The notes under the pieces are model-generated. The model worked only from the letters and a program-made list of their open reading frames with translations. It was not told the DNA's origin and searched no databases. From Lineus longissimus (Eukaryota > Nemertea > Pilidiophora > Heteronemertea > Lineidae), in assembly GCF_910592395.1 (NCBI RefSeq), contig NC_088315.1, positions 9,676,501-9,740,500 on the forward strand: a stretch of DNA of 64,000 nucleotides, written 5' to 3'. Made by a program: the position numbers and the translations under genes. Shown in pieces: positions 38,456 through 52,263 of this stretch (the first letter of the stretch is position 1; each line of letters opens with the position of its first letter).

Positions 38456-41233
38456 CTCATGGAGTCAACAGACTACTGGCAAATCAATAGTCTTGGAAAC
38501 AGGATCACAGAATCGGGAATATTGACAGGCTTTGAGCAGAAATGACAAGTGCTTTACATGAATAGTAACTGATATAATCACATTTCTGAAAAATCAATTC
38601 CTATTTTCGTAAAAAGTCATTCCTTTATTGATCCTGTCCGAATCCTTTCAAAATGATATTGGACAATTCTTTACTGTCGTATTGACTATTTCGTTTCTGG
38701 CGGATAAGTTTGCGTTTGAAATGTTACCCCTCTTTTGATATTTTTGAGCTTGTCGCTTAGTGTTACACACGGTCCTGGAAATGGTTGAGAGAATCTACTG
38801 GCATAAATCAACATAAAACAACTCTGCAGCGCCATATCTTTATTTTACCGAGATGATGGATCGTAGATCACTGTGATTTTTCAATGATTCTTATCTGTTA
38901 CTGTCAATTCAACTTACTGGTCAAATGTTCTCCTAAAGCTTTCCTCAAGGTAGGTAGGGTGGTATCCTTGATATTCAAAAAGTTCAACACAAGAAGATGG
39001 TCAGCTATTTAAGGTAGGGTGGCCATATACCAACCCTTCAAAAGGTCCAGAGCAAGGTAAAATGGCGGCTTCCATGGAAGGGTGGTAAAGCTTCCAAGGT
39101 AGGGTGGGCTGCTCTGACAAAGGGCCACGTAGAGAACACTGAGGTCTGAGCAAGCTAAGAAAGACCATTTGTCACCTGCAGCCCTCACGAATGAGGAATT
39201 CAGCCAATGGAAAATGAAGAAAGTTAACCAGATTGCACCATCTTGCTCCTTAGACTCAGGAGATGACACTGAATTCTCTGAACTTTGTTATTCACAACAG
39301 AGAGAGGCTACAATGACTCCCCACCAGTTAGAGGTGCAGAAGCCGTCACATCATTTGCCAAGCAACAGTTCCTTTCCAACACAGCTGCTTTTCCAACAGA
39401 GAAGAAATAAGACACTTTGCCATTTCTTTCCATCAAACCCCTGCTTGAAGTAAAGATCAACTTTGCAGCTGAGCAGCAGTTCTTGCATCACCAGTGCATT
39501 TCCTGCAACACAAATACTGAGTTCCCTAGTTCAAAGGTTTGACATTCTCACCTTGATTTCAAGGGCCTGGTTTTTTCCTGCTGCCGTCGCGAGACTCCAG
39601 GGAGGTCTCTTTGACTTACATGCCTTACTCGGGTGTATAAATGGATACTGATTGGGTTAAAGAGTGAAAGTCACATGATGACCTCTAATTTAGTCAGACT
39701 CACAACTTGAACTTTAATTCTGTCAGCCGATCATGCCAAAAAAAGAGACTTGAATTCTCCACTCAATGGAGTTAGTCAATCCAGAGTGATGATGCTCCGA
39801 TTCAGCAGAAAGAAGTGACTGACAATATCACCAGATCACATTCCAAAATCACGGCATCAATTTCAGCTACTGAGAAGTGATGAGGATACGCAGATGTTGA
39901 TTACATTAGAAAGGGAATGGGATTCAAGCAAAGCTGGGCGAAATTAAGTGGCATCTGAGGAATCATGATGTAAATTATCCAATTTCGAGGCAGGAATTTC
40001 AGAAGTGATTTCTCAAGTTTTGGATTCGATTCAACACAGCTTGATTTAAGTTGTTTAAAATGGGACTCAAGAGAAGCTTGGAAAAATTTAAGTTGCATTT
40101 GAGATATTTTGATTTGAAATGTGTATCATCAAATGAGGCAGTGGCACAACAAACCTACTGGGCAGTGCAATCAAGGAGGTGAATTGACGAATGCAACTAG
40201 CTTGGTTTGCCAGCCTGTGGGTTCAATACCATGACAGCGATAGTCTGGATCCCAGAATAAGGAGAAGGTGATGTTAGTCTTTTGGCAGGGCGTGGCACCC
40301 TGCCTTTTCATTAACGTAAGCTTTATACGGCCCTGCGTCCTTCCTTCTTCAGACTATGCCCTTTCCTGTCCAGCCTTTTCAGATTTCTAGCAGTCTTCAG
40401 CTGCTGGTGATTTGTTCAATGCTAGTATGGGTCTGGAAAAGATACACACCTTGCTGCACCATATGGGGTTTTATCAAAAGTCCACCTCCTCATCCTCATC
40501 GGGAGGCAGGAATGTCATTTTTTAGTCATAAAGGTTTTCTTTTATACATCTTTTAGGGCAAAATGTTGCTTTTATGGCTAAAACCAGTACATTTGCATCC
40601 TTTTTCTGAAATTACCAATTCTCATTTATTCACTGATGGAGACCAAAGCAAACTGAGAGGACCAACACCAGATGGGAACAGTTTCACTGAATATGCTGCA
40701 GAGGATACTTGATGGAGCCCCCCCCCCCCCAGTGGGCCTGAGCTCATGTCAGAGCCATCACCATGTTACATCACATTATTATTGTACTAAACACTCAAAC
40801 TTCATGTAACTTTATAGATCACTGACAGCAGCCTCAAAGGCCAACAGCCAAGAGTGAAAGTTTTACTCTGATCATGAAATAACTATAAAAGAACATAAAT
40901 CCAGAAATATCTGTATCAAGAGATAAAACGTAAACTCAGAAGCAGTTCAAATCAAATCCATAATACAACAAAAGAAGAAAAAAACAACAAACGATACTAG
41001 GATGCAATATATTTTGATATTTGTGTTGGAGAAAGGAAAGGTCACAGTATTATTGTGCGTTGCACAGCAAAATATAGACGAAATGACTCAGGAATTCATA
41101 TTGCACAGAATTTGATACAGCTCAAAGCAACAACAAACAACCACGTTTTTCAGATAATTTTCCAATAATTTCTGTTCATATTTTTTTGTGAAGTGTAAGT
41201 TCATATCAGTCACTATCCCTGGAATAGTCACTT

Positions 41234-41440
41234 AAAGTTAGGTTATAGGCAGCAGCTAGGTAGGCACGATAAAGTTATTTAAAATTGCCAATAGAGGTCT
41301 CTCCTATCTTACAGTATACTTTTCACGCTTGCACAAGGTACAGCGCAAAAAAAACATGACCCAGTCTCTTGACAGTGCATATTAGTCAAAGCACGACCAT
41401 CAATTTGACTGCCCAGACTCCTGCCTATTTTTCCCCTTTA
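41234..41440 (+). repeat. Second copy of the AAAGGGACACTATAGGCAG repeat
   Basis: A diverged copy of the element at 5423-5643 in the same orientation, sharing GGCAG, AGCTAGGTAGGCA, GATAAAGT, AGGTCTCTCCTATCT and CTCCTGCCTAT in the same order. The start is altered (AAAGTTAGGTTATAGGCAG). No coding capacity. Confidence 0.65.
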
Positions 41441-43684
41441 CTGGACAATACAATTCACTTTCAACTTGCCAGGTGGCAGCACTCGTAGCACACCTTTCCT
41501 AAAAAAACCGCCATAAAAAGCAATCAACTCAACTTGTCGCGACAATATTGTATGATGAATATTTCAGATGAGAGTGAGTAATGAGTTGTCAGGATTATTC
41601 AATACTCACAGCAGTGCACAAGCAGAGCAGAAGAGAAGAGATTTTTTGAAACACCTTGGTTACAATGCTCCATTTTTCCAATGGATTATGCATTAGCCTC
41701 GTTTCGACCTCATAGGTCTTGGTGAGACAATCTCTTGGGTTGGTATGAAATGTGTCGAAAGCAGGTTGTCGGTGGATTATGCGTAAAATATATCGAAAAC
41801 TGAACTGTTTTAGAATAGAAATTGTTACCTCACTGTTAGTATATTGTTTGTGTCACCAAACACTACCCAGGTCGAGCTGCCATTTCGCACAAAACCTCAG
41901 TTCCTGCCAAAGTTTTGGGCTACATTTCAGCTCCACCCTCATGGTGCTTGGTGAGACAACCAATACCTCCAGTTCGGTATCCATTCCTTAAACAGTTGCC
42001 GTGAATTTCGCCTGAAGTGGTCAAGTCTGTGGTACTTAGGATTAAAACCTTGACAACATTGGCACTATCTGAACCCACAAGGCCGCACACAGCCTGGACC
42101 ACTCCATGGCAAAGGCCCATAAGGACCACGATAAGGATTACAGTCTGAAAACTCTCACAAGAGCGACAGCAGGGAAGTCTGACAACCCCCAAAGGTGTTG
42201 ACATCGCCACTATCTTTTCTGCACGACCAATTACGAGACAGTAAACAACCTAAGAAGCAGTATCTGTGTTTCACTGTCAGTACGATCGATTACCACCTCA
42301 TAAATCTGCTCCATTTTCGATATGCATTCTACGTTTAGGAAACGAGTGCCATCATTCCACTTGTTGAACGCGTAACTCCCAAACGATATCATGCACATTA
42401 TAACCAATCATCGGGGCTTTGTTCTTAAAATCCTTCATCCCAACATGTTTACGCTCGATTCTTTCAGAAGGATGTTGTTATTGCGAGTCTGGTGTTGGTG
42501 ATCTCTGGAGAGCCATGGAAATCAATGTCCCTATGCGTTATTCATGGGATAGCAGCTCTTCAATTACACACAGACGACCTAGTATCATGGAAATCAACTT
42601 AGAGAGTGAATAATCGAAGCATCTTTGCCTCGGCTATAGGACACAGGAGACTCAACATGGATGGACCTGACTCGGCTCGTCCAACCCAACTGGGGACCAC
42701 TGTCTGAAACAAACTTCATTCCATTCTATGAAGACTGGAAAGCTGGAAACCTTTCACATTTAAAGGTTGTTTTTAAAGTAGCCTATCTTGAAATTGACAT
42801 CTTTTAGATTTGGCAAAGATGTAGGATTCATTAAAGAAGAATGCACAAGTGCCAAGATATTCATGCCATTTGACTCCTTACTCTAGACAAATATATATAA
42901 GATATTCCAGTTTATCATCATAACTAACACGCCTTCCATTTAATACTCAAACCAAGGTAAAATCTAGAGGACAAAACCATTGCTGGGTATAGTCAGTTTT
43001 CAACACACGCTCAATCTCCTCACAGTCCGCATTCATGCATTCACCCACAGCAGACAAGCCTCAGTCACCGCACGGCAAATATCTGTACCGCATGAACCAA
43101 TTGATTAGTCCTTGAGCAAAGAACCAGCAACCCCATTTTTTCCTGATTGTCCTATAGGCAATACAACCTAACCCTGCCCATCCATTAACGATATTGAACC
43201 TCCGTCGGTGAGTAATTCTCGGTTTCATGCTTAAAAATACACCGCCTTCTCATTGCCATTGTTAGTTCCGAGCAGCGTGATGCAGACGATTTATGACCAA
43301 TTGATACGCAGTGGGGTTTGTCAGCTGCACAAAGGTGTTCAGCCGTGATACTCACGGATACACGTATCATGTTCGGAGCCGATTGCAGGGATCTTAAGCT
43401 GATCTACCCTGGGCTCAGAATATGCGGATGTGATACATCCAACTCTATCCTTGCCCCGAGCTAATTGTGATTGTACCTCACTGAGGGTCAAACAGGGTCC
43501 CCCAGTTTGTCTTCGACACTGCGGATATCATGATTATCATGGCGATGACTTAGCTCCAAGTACTTTAGATGCCAGTAGATTCTTTAGTAAAACGGAGCTA
43601 GGGTCATCAGATTCATGCAGTTATCAACTTCAAGTGGCTTTTTATAACCATTGCCGACATTTTAGCTCTTAAACCATGAAACCA

Positions 43685-43971
43685 GAGAGTCAGCTCGTCT
43701 AAATTGTGATCAGAATGCTGTGGGTTTGAGACTCTACCAGTGCAACTCCATACTTTCAACTGGTCTGAAATGGCCAAGTGATGTGCAACGTGAAATGACC
43801 AAGTCCATGTGTGATCCTTGGTTTCTACGGAAAGGATTCTGGAAGACGCTGGGGAGTAGAATCTTAAGTGCTTTGAGTAAGTATAGTCATACAGCATAAA
43901 GCACTATATAAGAACTTCTTAAGCACTTTGAGTAAGTAGTCATACAGTATAAAGCACCATATAAGAACTTA
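43685..43971 (+). mobile_element. tRNA-derived SINE with duplicated tail
   Basis: The head has GGGTTTGAGACTCTACC, resembling a Pol III B box, with a weak A-box-like AGTCAGCTCGTCTAA before it. The tail reads CTTAAGTGCTTTGAGTAAGT then TAAAGCACTATATAAGAACT at 43863-43917. It is repeated almost exactly at 43918-43971. The TAAAGCACTATATAA tail matches the minus-strand SINE at 24.8 kb. Confidence 0.7.
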
Positions 43972-46900
43972 CATTCCAAAACATTTACACAAGCCTGCCA
44001 ACTAAAAACTTCAAAAATTTTGCCGACTGTCACCTAAAGCTAGCTTCGCTGTCATTACAACTAACAATGACTGTCTCACCTGAAGACGATTCCAGTTTCC
44101 TCTTGCAGAATATTCCAAATAGTCCTCAGAAACTGGTGAACTTGGCTCTCCATTCTCTAAACGATTTGAACAAAACTGAGAATGACGGTTTCAACATCTC
44201 AACTGCACCAAAAGCGGGATGAAGGTTTCCATACAGCCAAGACCTTGAAATAAACTAGGCACCTGATCGGTCCATATCTCCAGATACCTGGTCTAGATGA
44301 CTAGAGATGCTCACACAAAACACCTGAGTCCTACTCAGATTATTGCGGTGATGATCCCATCATCACCCGTGATACTGAGAGCTTCTATTGCGGGGAAAAG
44401 ATGGAAGAACCTTCCGAATTCCAAAGAAAAGATGCCAATAACTGTCAGACGTGTTAAATGAAATCTGCCTCAAATGATGCCATAGCGAAACTTCTTGGAT
44501 CCAGCCAGCCTCTGAATCCAATGGCTTTTGTGTTAAAAATCTCTGAATGCCACCGAAAGTGGGATATGCCTCATGATGACACAATTAGATGCACGTTGGC
44601 ACAAAAGTCCCTGTAAGTCGTATTCCAGAATTTGAACAAGGAAGAAAATGGAAACGTCCTCAAGACACTTGTGAGGCAATCTCTGCCTCTCTATCACAAA
44701 AGCTGAAGAATCTCAATTTGAAATCCAGAGAATGCACCTTGAAGAGCGTAAGCTTCTCATAATGGGGAAGACTCTTACAATGGTAAGAATGTCATCACCA
44801 ATGCCGCGGCTTCACGCGCTACGATACACTTCAAACTTCAGGCAAAATCGTTGAATATTGAAAAGAATGAAATCCAGAGAATGCACGCAAATGGAAACCT
44901 CTCCAGGAATGAAATTACCACTTCGGAAGCACAATTCATGAAGTCACTTCAAACTTTCATGCAAAACGTGTCAAACATTGCCCCTGGTAAGAATCACTCA
45001 AGCTAAAGACCTTCACAAATATTGTCCCACTTCAGCAATGTTGACGGAAATTGCTGTACATTTATGCAAACAAAGTGCATCTGGTGGCAGCAATGTGAGT
45101 TGAAACAGACTCTAATGTAGTTTCACCTCAAACTTCATGGAAATTTCTTCATATTTTTCAGAATTTCATTTAGAGAAAGTACAACAGGATAAGACTAACT
45201 TGGTTTGAAACAATTGTACTCATCACCTCAGCTTTTCCAATACAATGGAAGGGAAGCATGGAGATTGTAAGACTTTGAAGAGACTGACGACATTGGAATG
45301 CCTTTGGCGCATTTCACCTCCCTCCCATTTCTTACGCCTCTTCAGCCACCACAATGTCAACTAAATGAAAATTTGTTAACACTGTGGCAGATGGGAGGCG
45401 AATTAGGTTGGCGCCAGTCCCCCATCATGCTCAAATAGTCGACTGGCCATTTAAATATTGTGTGTTTTCACTGATTTCCATTTAATGGATTCATGAATTT
45501 TCTTCAAAAATTCACAACATTATACATTATTTCAAAATGGAACCCTTCGGCAGGTCCTTATTGTCCACATGTTCATCAGGCCAAATCTAGCCAACTGATT
45601 TACACCAGACTTCTACACAGGAAATGAGAAGATGCCTTTTCACCGCCCAAGAATATGTAATAAGGAAGCTAAAGCGCTGGTCATGCGAAAACCACCCTTT
45701 TAAGATGTACATGCAAACTTGGATGAAATCCCCTATACAAGACACTGGGATTGACTAAGACTCCATGATAGGCTTTGGGCAATTCACCAACGGGATTACA
45801 CATTCTCCCAAACACACAAAGAGGAGATTATCAAGGTGTCCTCTTGCCCGTGCTTGTGCTAACAATGACAGATTCCCTACCAGTCCATCTGACAACAGAT
45901 CATGACACCGTTCATTAGTTTCTCATCCATCTTACAGTGACTCGAGAAGCAAATAAGGTGCAGCTTTGATTGCGATTCCTCAGTCTACTGGCACCAGTGA
46001 GGTGCAGGAGAGCACCACAAATGGAAGAGAGATACAGCACAGATTGATAAACATGACTAATTTCAAATCTATCTTGGGTTGATTACAGGTCTACATTTGT
46101 TTTAGTACAGCATCTCATTTGAGTAAAAGTGACAAATCTGTAGCCTACTTTACCTTACTTGGTATTCGGAGAAGGGTTACTTACCTGAAAGTAGAGAAAT
46201 GGGAAAGGTTTAGAACCAGGAAAAAATCAAAATGATTGTGGTATATAAAAGGGGAAAATCTTTTGGATATGGCAGAACAGTGGCTGTTTCTGAGGGTCGA
46301 GGTACTAGTACCTGCAACGAGTACACCCCCTGTATAGTTTGGCGTTAAAATGTCCACAAATTATCCTTTTGAGCTTTCAGGTTCATTTCAGCCAAATGGT
46401 GAAGCCAAATGGTGGATTTTCCAACATCAAATCAATTTCTGATGATACAGTGTTTCACACCATTTATTTTCAGAACATTTCACAAAATCCTCTGGCTCAT
46501 TCATATATCTTCAACACGCTGTGCTCAATCGCTGCAACCGTGTTACTTAAATTGGTGATTGCAGTGAGGTGCAATATCAGCTACTTTGTGATAATAACCA
46601 TCATTTGCAGCATCTAGCAATTATTCTGGGGTTTCATTTAACCGATTGACAGGCACTTGAAATCAAATTTTGAATGTGCAGTGATTCTGATGCTGCGTCG
46701 CGGGTACCTATGATCTAGATCACTTACTGGCAGAAACCTCTTTTGCTCTCTGTCAATCTCACTACTGGCCAAAATCTGCACGAAAAACACGTCTTTTTGG
46801 TTACCCTTGGGCCATCTGCCTCTGCCCCTATCTAACCTCAGCCCTGATAACAGGTTAGCAGTCAAAATTCATTCCAGTCACACTGCCACACCCCGGCCAC

Positions 46901-47061
46901 ACTTGTTTTCCCTCAGGTAGAACCATCAGTATACTTCTGATAAAGGAGGAAAGTGGATGCATAATGGATCAAGTTCGTCTGGTGTCTGCGACAACGAGAT
47001 GAATATGGAAAATTCTACAAAACCTCTCAGGTACTCCATAATATCTGCTCATGACGATATA

Positions 47062-47221
47062 CAGTGGAACCTCCCTTAGCGGACACCTCTCTATTAAGGA
47101 CACAAATTTTGGTCCCAAATTGGTTGTTGTCATTCAATTCAGCCACTCTAATCAGGACACCTCTCTTTTAAGGACAGCACTTATCAGTACTGAGGGTGTC
47201 CTTAATAGAGAGTTTCTACTG
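47062..47221. mobile_element. Tc1/mariner-type mini-element (copy 3)
   Basis: CAGTGGAACCTCCCTTAGCG at the left, GAGAGTTTCTACTG at the right, flanked by TA at 47060-47061 and 47222-47223. The interior has GGTCCCAAATTGGTT, CTCTAATCAGGACACC and GGTGTCCTTAATAGAG as in copies 1 and 4. Non-coding. Confidence 0.88.
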
Positions 47222-48199
47222 TAGTCCAACAGTTTTCCTCTGCTACGAATTGATTTGTATCCTGGGGATGTATTTACCGGAAATTTGACTGCATAATGTA
47301 TGAGGTTTGTATTGTATATACATGGAGAAGGTGAATAATCCAACCACAGCTTCATAGCTGTGCTAAAATTGAAAAGGGGGAAAGACCTTTATAGAAACTA
47401 AACACAAACGCATGGAGCTACCTTTTAAAACGTCTTTAAAATCTAAACCATGGCGATAACTTAGAATGAGTTCAAGGATTCAGTTTCACTCATTCTGCCA
47501 TTGCTGTCTTTGACAGTGTCTTGAGCGATAGTGTCAATAGCCGAGGAAATATTGAGAATTCATGAACTGAGTGATCGCAGATGATCTTTGAAGTACCAGA
47601 TACTGAGCACACATTACACATTTTACACATCTGTACCATCAACTTCCTTGAGTTTACGTAAAGCGCATCCAATGTACCCTCTGGCTCAGACCCTGACACT
47701 TTTTGTATTTTTCGCATATTTTCTTGACTTGCCACCAAAAAATCATCAGCATGCCTCCCCGATAGACAAAGGCAATCGTGGCAAGACTTGCAAAGGTCAG
47801 CGACCGATATAGACGTCTCACAGTCAGATTTCCTGCGCATTATTGCGGGTTGATTACAAACCCTGCAGGTAGTCGAGCAGTGGGACAACCACGTCAGCCA
47901 AAGTTTCCCCGACAATATCATTCTGGCAGAAAAAGGTCACCATATTGTTTCAATAGCTGATTAAGCACGCGTATTGTCGGTGGGTGATTTTTCTGTGTTT
48001 TCCTCTTTTTATCTTTCCCCAAAGAAAAACTGCATCCACATGTTTTTCTCTCACTGAAAAGCAGCTGTGCAATCAGTCCGACCACAAATGTCATATCCGG
48101 TAGTATAAGATTTTTCCTTCAAATATTTAACCCCATCCCCAATCTCCAATCTTTCTCTGTCTTTTATCAGTATCGCTAGATGCGACTTATTGCCTTTTG

Positions 48200-48516
48200 A
48201 AAGTATCTACCATTACACATCCTAAGCCAACAGCCTTCAATAGCATGATTCTACATCAAGGTGAGGTGCATGGACACTGTAGCTGTCAAGAGGGGACAAC
48301 ATCGAAAGTACATCTACCATCCCAAACCAACAGCCTTCAATTGCATGATTCTACATCAAGGTTAGATGGACCCTCTATCTGTCAAGAGGGGACAACATCG
48401 AAAGTACATGTCTCTACCATCCCAAACCAACAGCCTTCAATTGCATGATTCTACATCAAGGTGAGATACTGGACACTGTAACTGTCAAGAGGGGACAACA
48501 TTGAAAGTATTTCCCA
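48200..48516. repeat. About 100-bp tandem repeat, 3 copies
   Basis: Units begin near AAAGTAYMTCTACCAT and share CCAACAGCCTTCAAT, GCATGATTCTACATCAAGG, CTGTCAAGAGGGGACAAC. Unit starts fall at about 48200, 48305 and 48402, with a partial fourth. No convincing coding potential. Confidence 0.92.
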
Positions 48517-48835
48517 TCCCTGATCATTTTTGTTCGAGTAGCAGCATGTTCCAACGCACAATCTCCTTATTGCTTACGGCAGGGAATCAATATCATCAGT
48601 GCGACCTTGAGAATGGTCGATGGAAAACCATACTAGTGTTGTTGTCCATTGTGTGTTGTTGTAGAATGTATCATCTTTAAGACAGTTAGCCGGGGTGTGA
48701 CCTTGACATTGGGTGACGGAAAACATTACTGGCATTATCCCACAATGTCGCTATAACACCTGCGACATGAGTAAGCAACCATAGCTTTATGTTTTGCTGA
48801 TGATGAAGAACATATCTGAACCCTTCCTCAATATA

Positions 48836-48994
48836 CAGTGGAACCTCCCTTAGCGGACATCTCTCTATTAAGGACACTACTTTTGGTCCCAAATTGGTTT
48901 TTTTATTCAATTTGACCTCTCTAATCAGGACACCTCTCTATTAAGGACAGCATTTGTCAGTCCCGAGGGTGTCCTTAATTGAGAGGTTCTACTG
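48836..48994. mobile_element. Tc1/mariner-type mini-element (copy 4)
   Basis: CAGTGGAACCTCCCTTAGCG at the left, GAGAGGTTCTACTG at the right, flanked by TA at 48834-48835 and 48995-48996. The same interior blocks as copy 3, which lies only 1.6 kb away and is in the same orientation. Confidence 0.9.
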
Positions 48995-49792
48995 TATTCA
49001 GATACAATTCCTGGGTGCAAATTTAACACTTCATTACCACCACTAAGATTTATATTTCAAAACTGAAGTCTTAGATATTTTGAATAAAGCGACTCAAAGT
49101 CACTTTATATTACCACGGTACTGATGTACTTTAGGCAACTTACCAAATCCACAAACTTGTTACAAAAATTCTGCAACAGCGCCAAGAAATTTTCAAACCA
49201 AAGTCATTTTAATTCATTTCAACTAAGTGAAAGAGTCGACTTTGATGAAGACTCAGTGAGCTCTTTCCATCTTCTTATGAAATTCAAATCTTTCATCATT
49301 CTGTAAGATACTTAGTATAAGTCATATTGATTATGAGTAAGCAAGGCAATAAACCCATTGATTCTAACTTAGTGATGATTGAGATGTGAACTAGTAAAGT
49401 ACTGCATTACGCTTTTTATGCAAGTTGTTTGACGTTTTACAAATCTTGCACTACCGGCACTGGTATTTAAACAACGGCCAGGGTAATATCAAGGATTGCT
49501 GGAGAGGCAATAACATTTCTAAAACAAATTGGGGGTAATTTAGCTTTTTTTCAGAAGGGATCATAGAGCCATGTCCATAAATGGCAACAGCTAGGCCCTG
49601 TCCCGCCCCGGCCCCATTCAGACAGACCTGCACCCTTGTAATGGTGGCACCAATGATTATGTCCCAAACATTTACCACATGGCATTTCTGTGCAAAGATA
49701 CTGGTAGTCTCAAAAACGATGGCAATCGTAGTAACTGGTTTTAAATGGAGGTAACTTCAGCAAACCACACAGTATCACAATCAGTCTTGATA

Positions 49793-49975
49793 TTGTAAAC
49801 TGCCAAATGTTTGTCCCTTTTTATAATTGTGATGCACGAAAAAAGTTTTAAACCTTTTTTTTTGCAACTTACAAAGTTTATTTTGGTTTTACCAATCAAC
49901 ACTTTTTTCTTGCAAAATTGAGGTTATTTGCAAAATTCAAGAAAAAAATACCCATGAAAATATGGGGTTTACAGT
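49793..49975. mobile_element. Short inverted-repeat element with TGTAAACYGCC-like ends
   Basis: The left end reads TTGTAAACTGCC and the inverted right end reads ACTGTAAACCCC. The AT-rich interior has TTTGCAAAATTCAAG and TCTTGCAAAATTGAGG. Related short elements are common in invertebrates. A weaker relative begins at about 14881 (CTGTAAATCCATTTATTTTC). Confidence 0.55.
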
Positions 49976-51884
49976 TTTTTACCTTATGATGACGTCACAG
50001 TACTCCTCCAAGTATCGTAGAACCCAAGAATAATCCATAGTGCCTGTCAAACTCATTATACTGAATAGAACCACTTTCAAATATCGGAAGAAACAAGTTT
50101 CCCATTTCAGCAAGTCTCGCAATCTCTCAGTTCAATTTTGCACTTCCATATAAAAGTGTCCACAATCTCACATTGAATGTCAATATCTCACAAGACATAG
50201 TCCAGAATTAAAGACCTTAAATAAGATGAAATACATCCATAGTTAAAATATACCCATATTGCAAATCACAGGGTCATAATTGGCAACAACTAGTAATGCA
50301 AGATGGTACGCATTAGAAATAAGACATCAAAGGAGAGGGGGTCCAATGTCAGCATCGATCTACTGGTTTTGATTCCAAGACCCAGCATCCCATTTCAAAA
50401 CCGTCTGTATCCTTCGACGGCGATGTTCAAGCAAAACAAAGGAAGGTCGTCATTGTCCGGGCGTGAATTATAATGAAATTCTCAAGTTGTAGATCGCAGA
50501 TCAATGGACCTCCAGGGAGATATAAATCAACACAGGATCGCATCAGATCCGCTGAGCCTAGATAGGGAGATCGTGGAAGCCATGCAATATTACAAGAGCT
50601 CAGATGTCCATGGCGTTTTTGCCGAGTTAATGACCCACATTGGGAGGTGTAACTGACATGTTTTTGTGGTGGTTAATGATTTATGGGTATTCACATATGG
50701 ATTGATTCGTAAGACAAAGAGATTTGAATATCTCCTAATCCTTGTATGACTAGAGACGACACAGTGAAAGACAATAGGTGAACAATGAATGAAGGAAAGG
50801 GTTAGTGTCATGAGTTTCATTTTTGGGAGAAATAATAAGCCAGAGATGGAGCAAAATGCCTCATCACTGCCACCGGGCTTTAAAGCGGTCATGTCGTCAA
50901 GCAGAAAGGAATCTAACCAGTACGAATGAAATATTATGTCACAAATACTAAAGAATTTTCTACGTCAGACATGATATTGGTTGATTGTCTTATTTAAATT
51001 GTTTGATACAGTACAATTGAAGAATGCCACAGGGCAAGGCTATTCAAAGCATAAAAATAAAGTTATATTGAACATCTGGTGTCCTTCAAACTGCTCAGTT
51101 AAGAAGAAGTTCTTCTCACCCAGGTTTTTACGGGGAAGTTCAAAACTCTCCATTCTGATAGGCATTTTGTGACAGCTTTCCTCTAAAATCTACACACTTT
51201 TCAAAGGTAAGCATCAGCAAGAAAGAAGCAGGTCGAGACACAAATACCAAATCTAGCTCACTTTGATGGACCGTGACAAAAGGGCAGTAATTAGCTGCAA
51301 TCGAAACCCGAAGGCATGCCGTCACGACAAAGGGGGTGTAAACCATGTGGTAATCAGTCGCTGCCTTCAAAATGAAACCCTGAGGCATTGGGACGCGCAG
51401 CGCTTTGCCAGGGTGAAAAGGTAAACCAGAATGGGCGATTGCAGTAGGTCAGGAACCTCATGATTGCTCGTCATGAGATCGAAAACCCCAGTTTTTTATG
51501 GTTGGTTCCCAACGCAGCACCAGGCGGTATGAAATTTGATTTCAAGTTACAGCAGCTGCACATTTTATCGTATCAGCTCATATGCATTAATAAAGGTCAA
51601 AGGTTATGACAGATGAATTGCCACATTTTCTATATTTAACATATTCGCCAAATTCGATTGTTTAATTACTGATCCCTGGTGAGTTGGACCAGGGCAAGAT
51701 AAGGAATGGGAGCCCAAAGCTGGATCAGTGCTCGATGATGCAAGTTAATCAAATTGACCATTTATAGACAGCTGGACAACCAACATGGCAGGGATTCCCA
51801 GCGGGGTTGTTTAGATCAAGGACACAAGAACTGAACAAAAGCAGAGCATTGTCACTAGTAATGTCCAACTGCCCTATAGCCGCA

Positions 51885-52263
51885 CGTACACCACCTGAAA
51901 ATGGACCACCAATCTTGGTTCGCGAACCAATGCCGCACCATCGAAAATCCACCAAACGTGTACACCAGCGCTGCAGCTAGTTATAAAATCCGGCAACAGA
52001 TGGCGCGCAAACAATAAGCAGAAAGCGCCATTTCGAAAGCGCCGCCTGTCGCCGAACCATCTAACTAGCTAATTGCCGATCCATTAGCGCGTACACCACG
52101 ACAAAGCCGAGCTTTTAACAAGCCGGGCGAACTTGGACCATCAAGCTTGATGGGACAAATTCGCCCGGCAATTTGTACCGGCAATGGATTGCCGAACAAA
52201 TTTGTCGTGGCAATGTGGTGGTGTACGTGCAATTGGTCGACCAATATTTCGTGGTGTACGCGC
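51885..52263. mobile_element. Composite fold-back element(s) with GTACACCA ends
   Basis: A perfect 15-base inverted repeat, GCGCGTACACCACGA at 52087-52101 and its reverse complement at 52249-52263, encloses further palindromes: GCCGGGCGAA with TTCGCCCGGC (around CCATCAAGCTTGATGG), and ATTGGTCGACCAAT. Left of it, CACGTACACCACC and GTGTACACCA bracket the palindrome TTGGTTCGCGAACCAA. Together these look like one or two nested fold-back mini-transposons. No coding capacity. Confidence 0.65.

Noticed and set aside
41920-42210. Hydrophobic 96-codon minus-strand frame, considered as a retroelement polyprotein piece
   Set aside because: No protease, reverse transcriptase or integrase motif and no long terminal repeats nearby.
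47490-47921. 143-codon minus-strand frame with several CxxC pairs
   Set aside because: The cysteine pattern does not fit a known zinc-binding fold, there are no good splice or start signals, and frames of this length are expected by chance in 64 kb.
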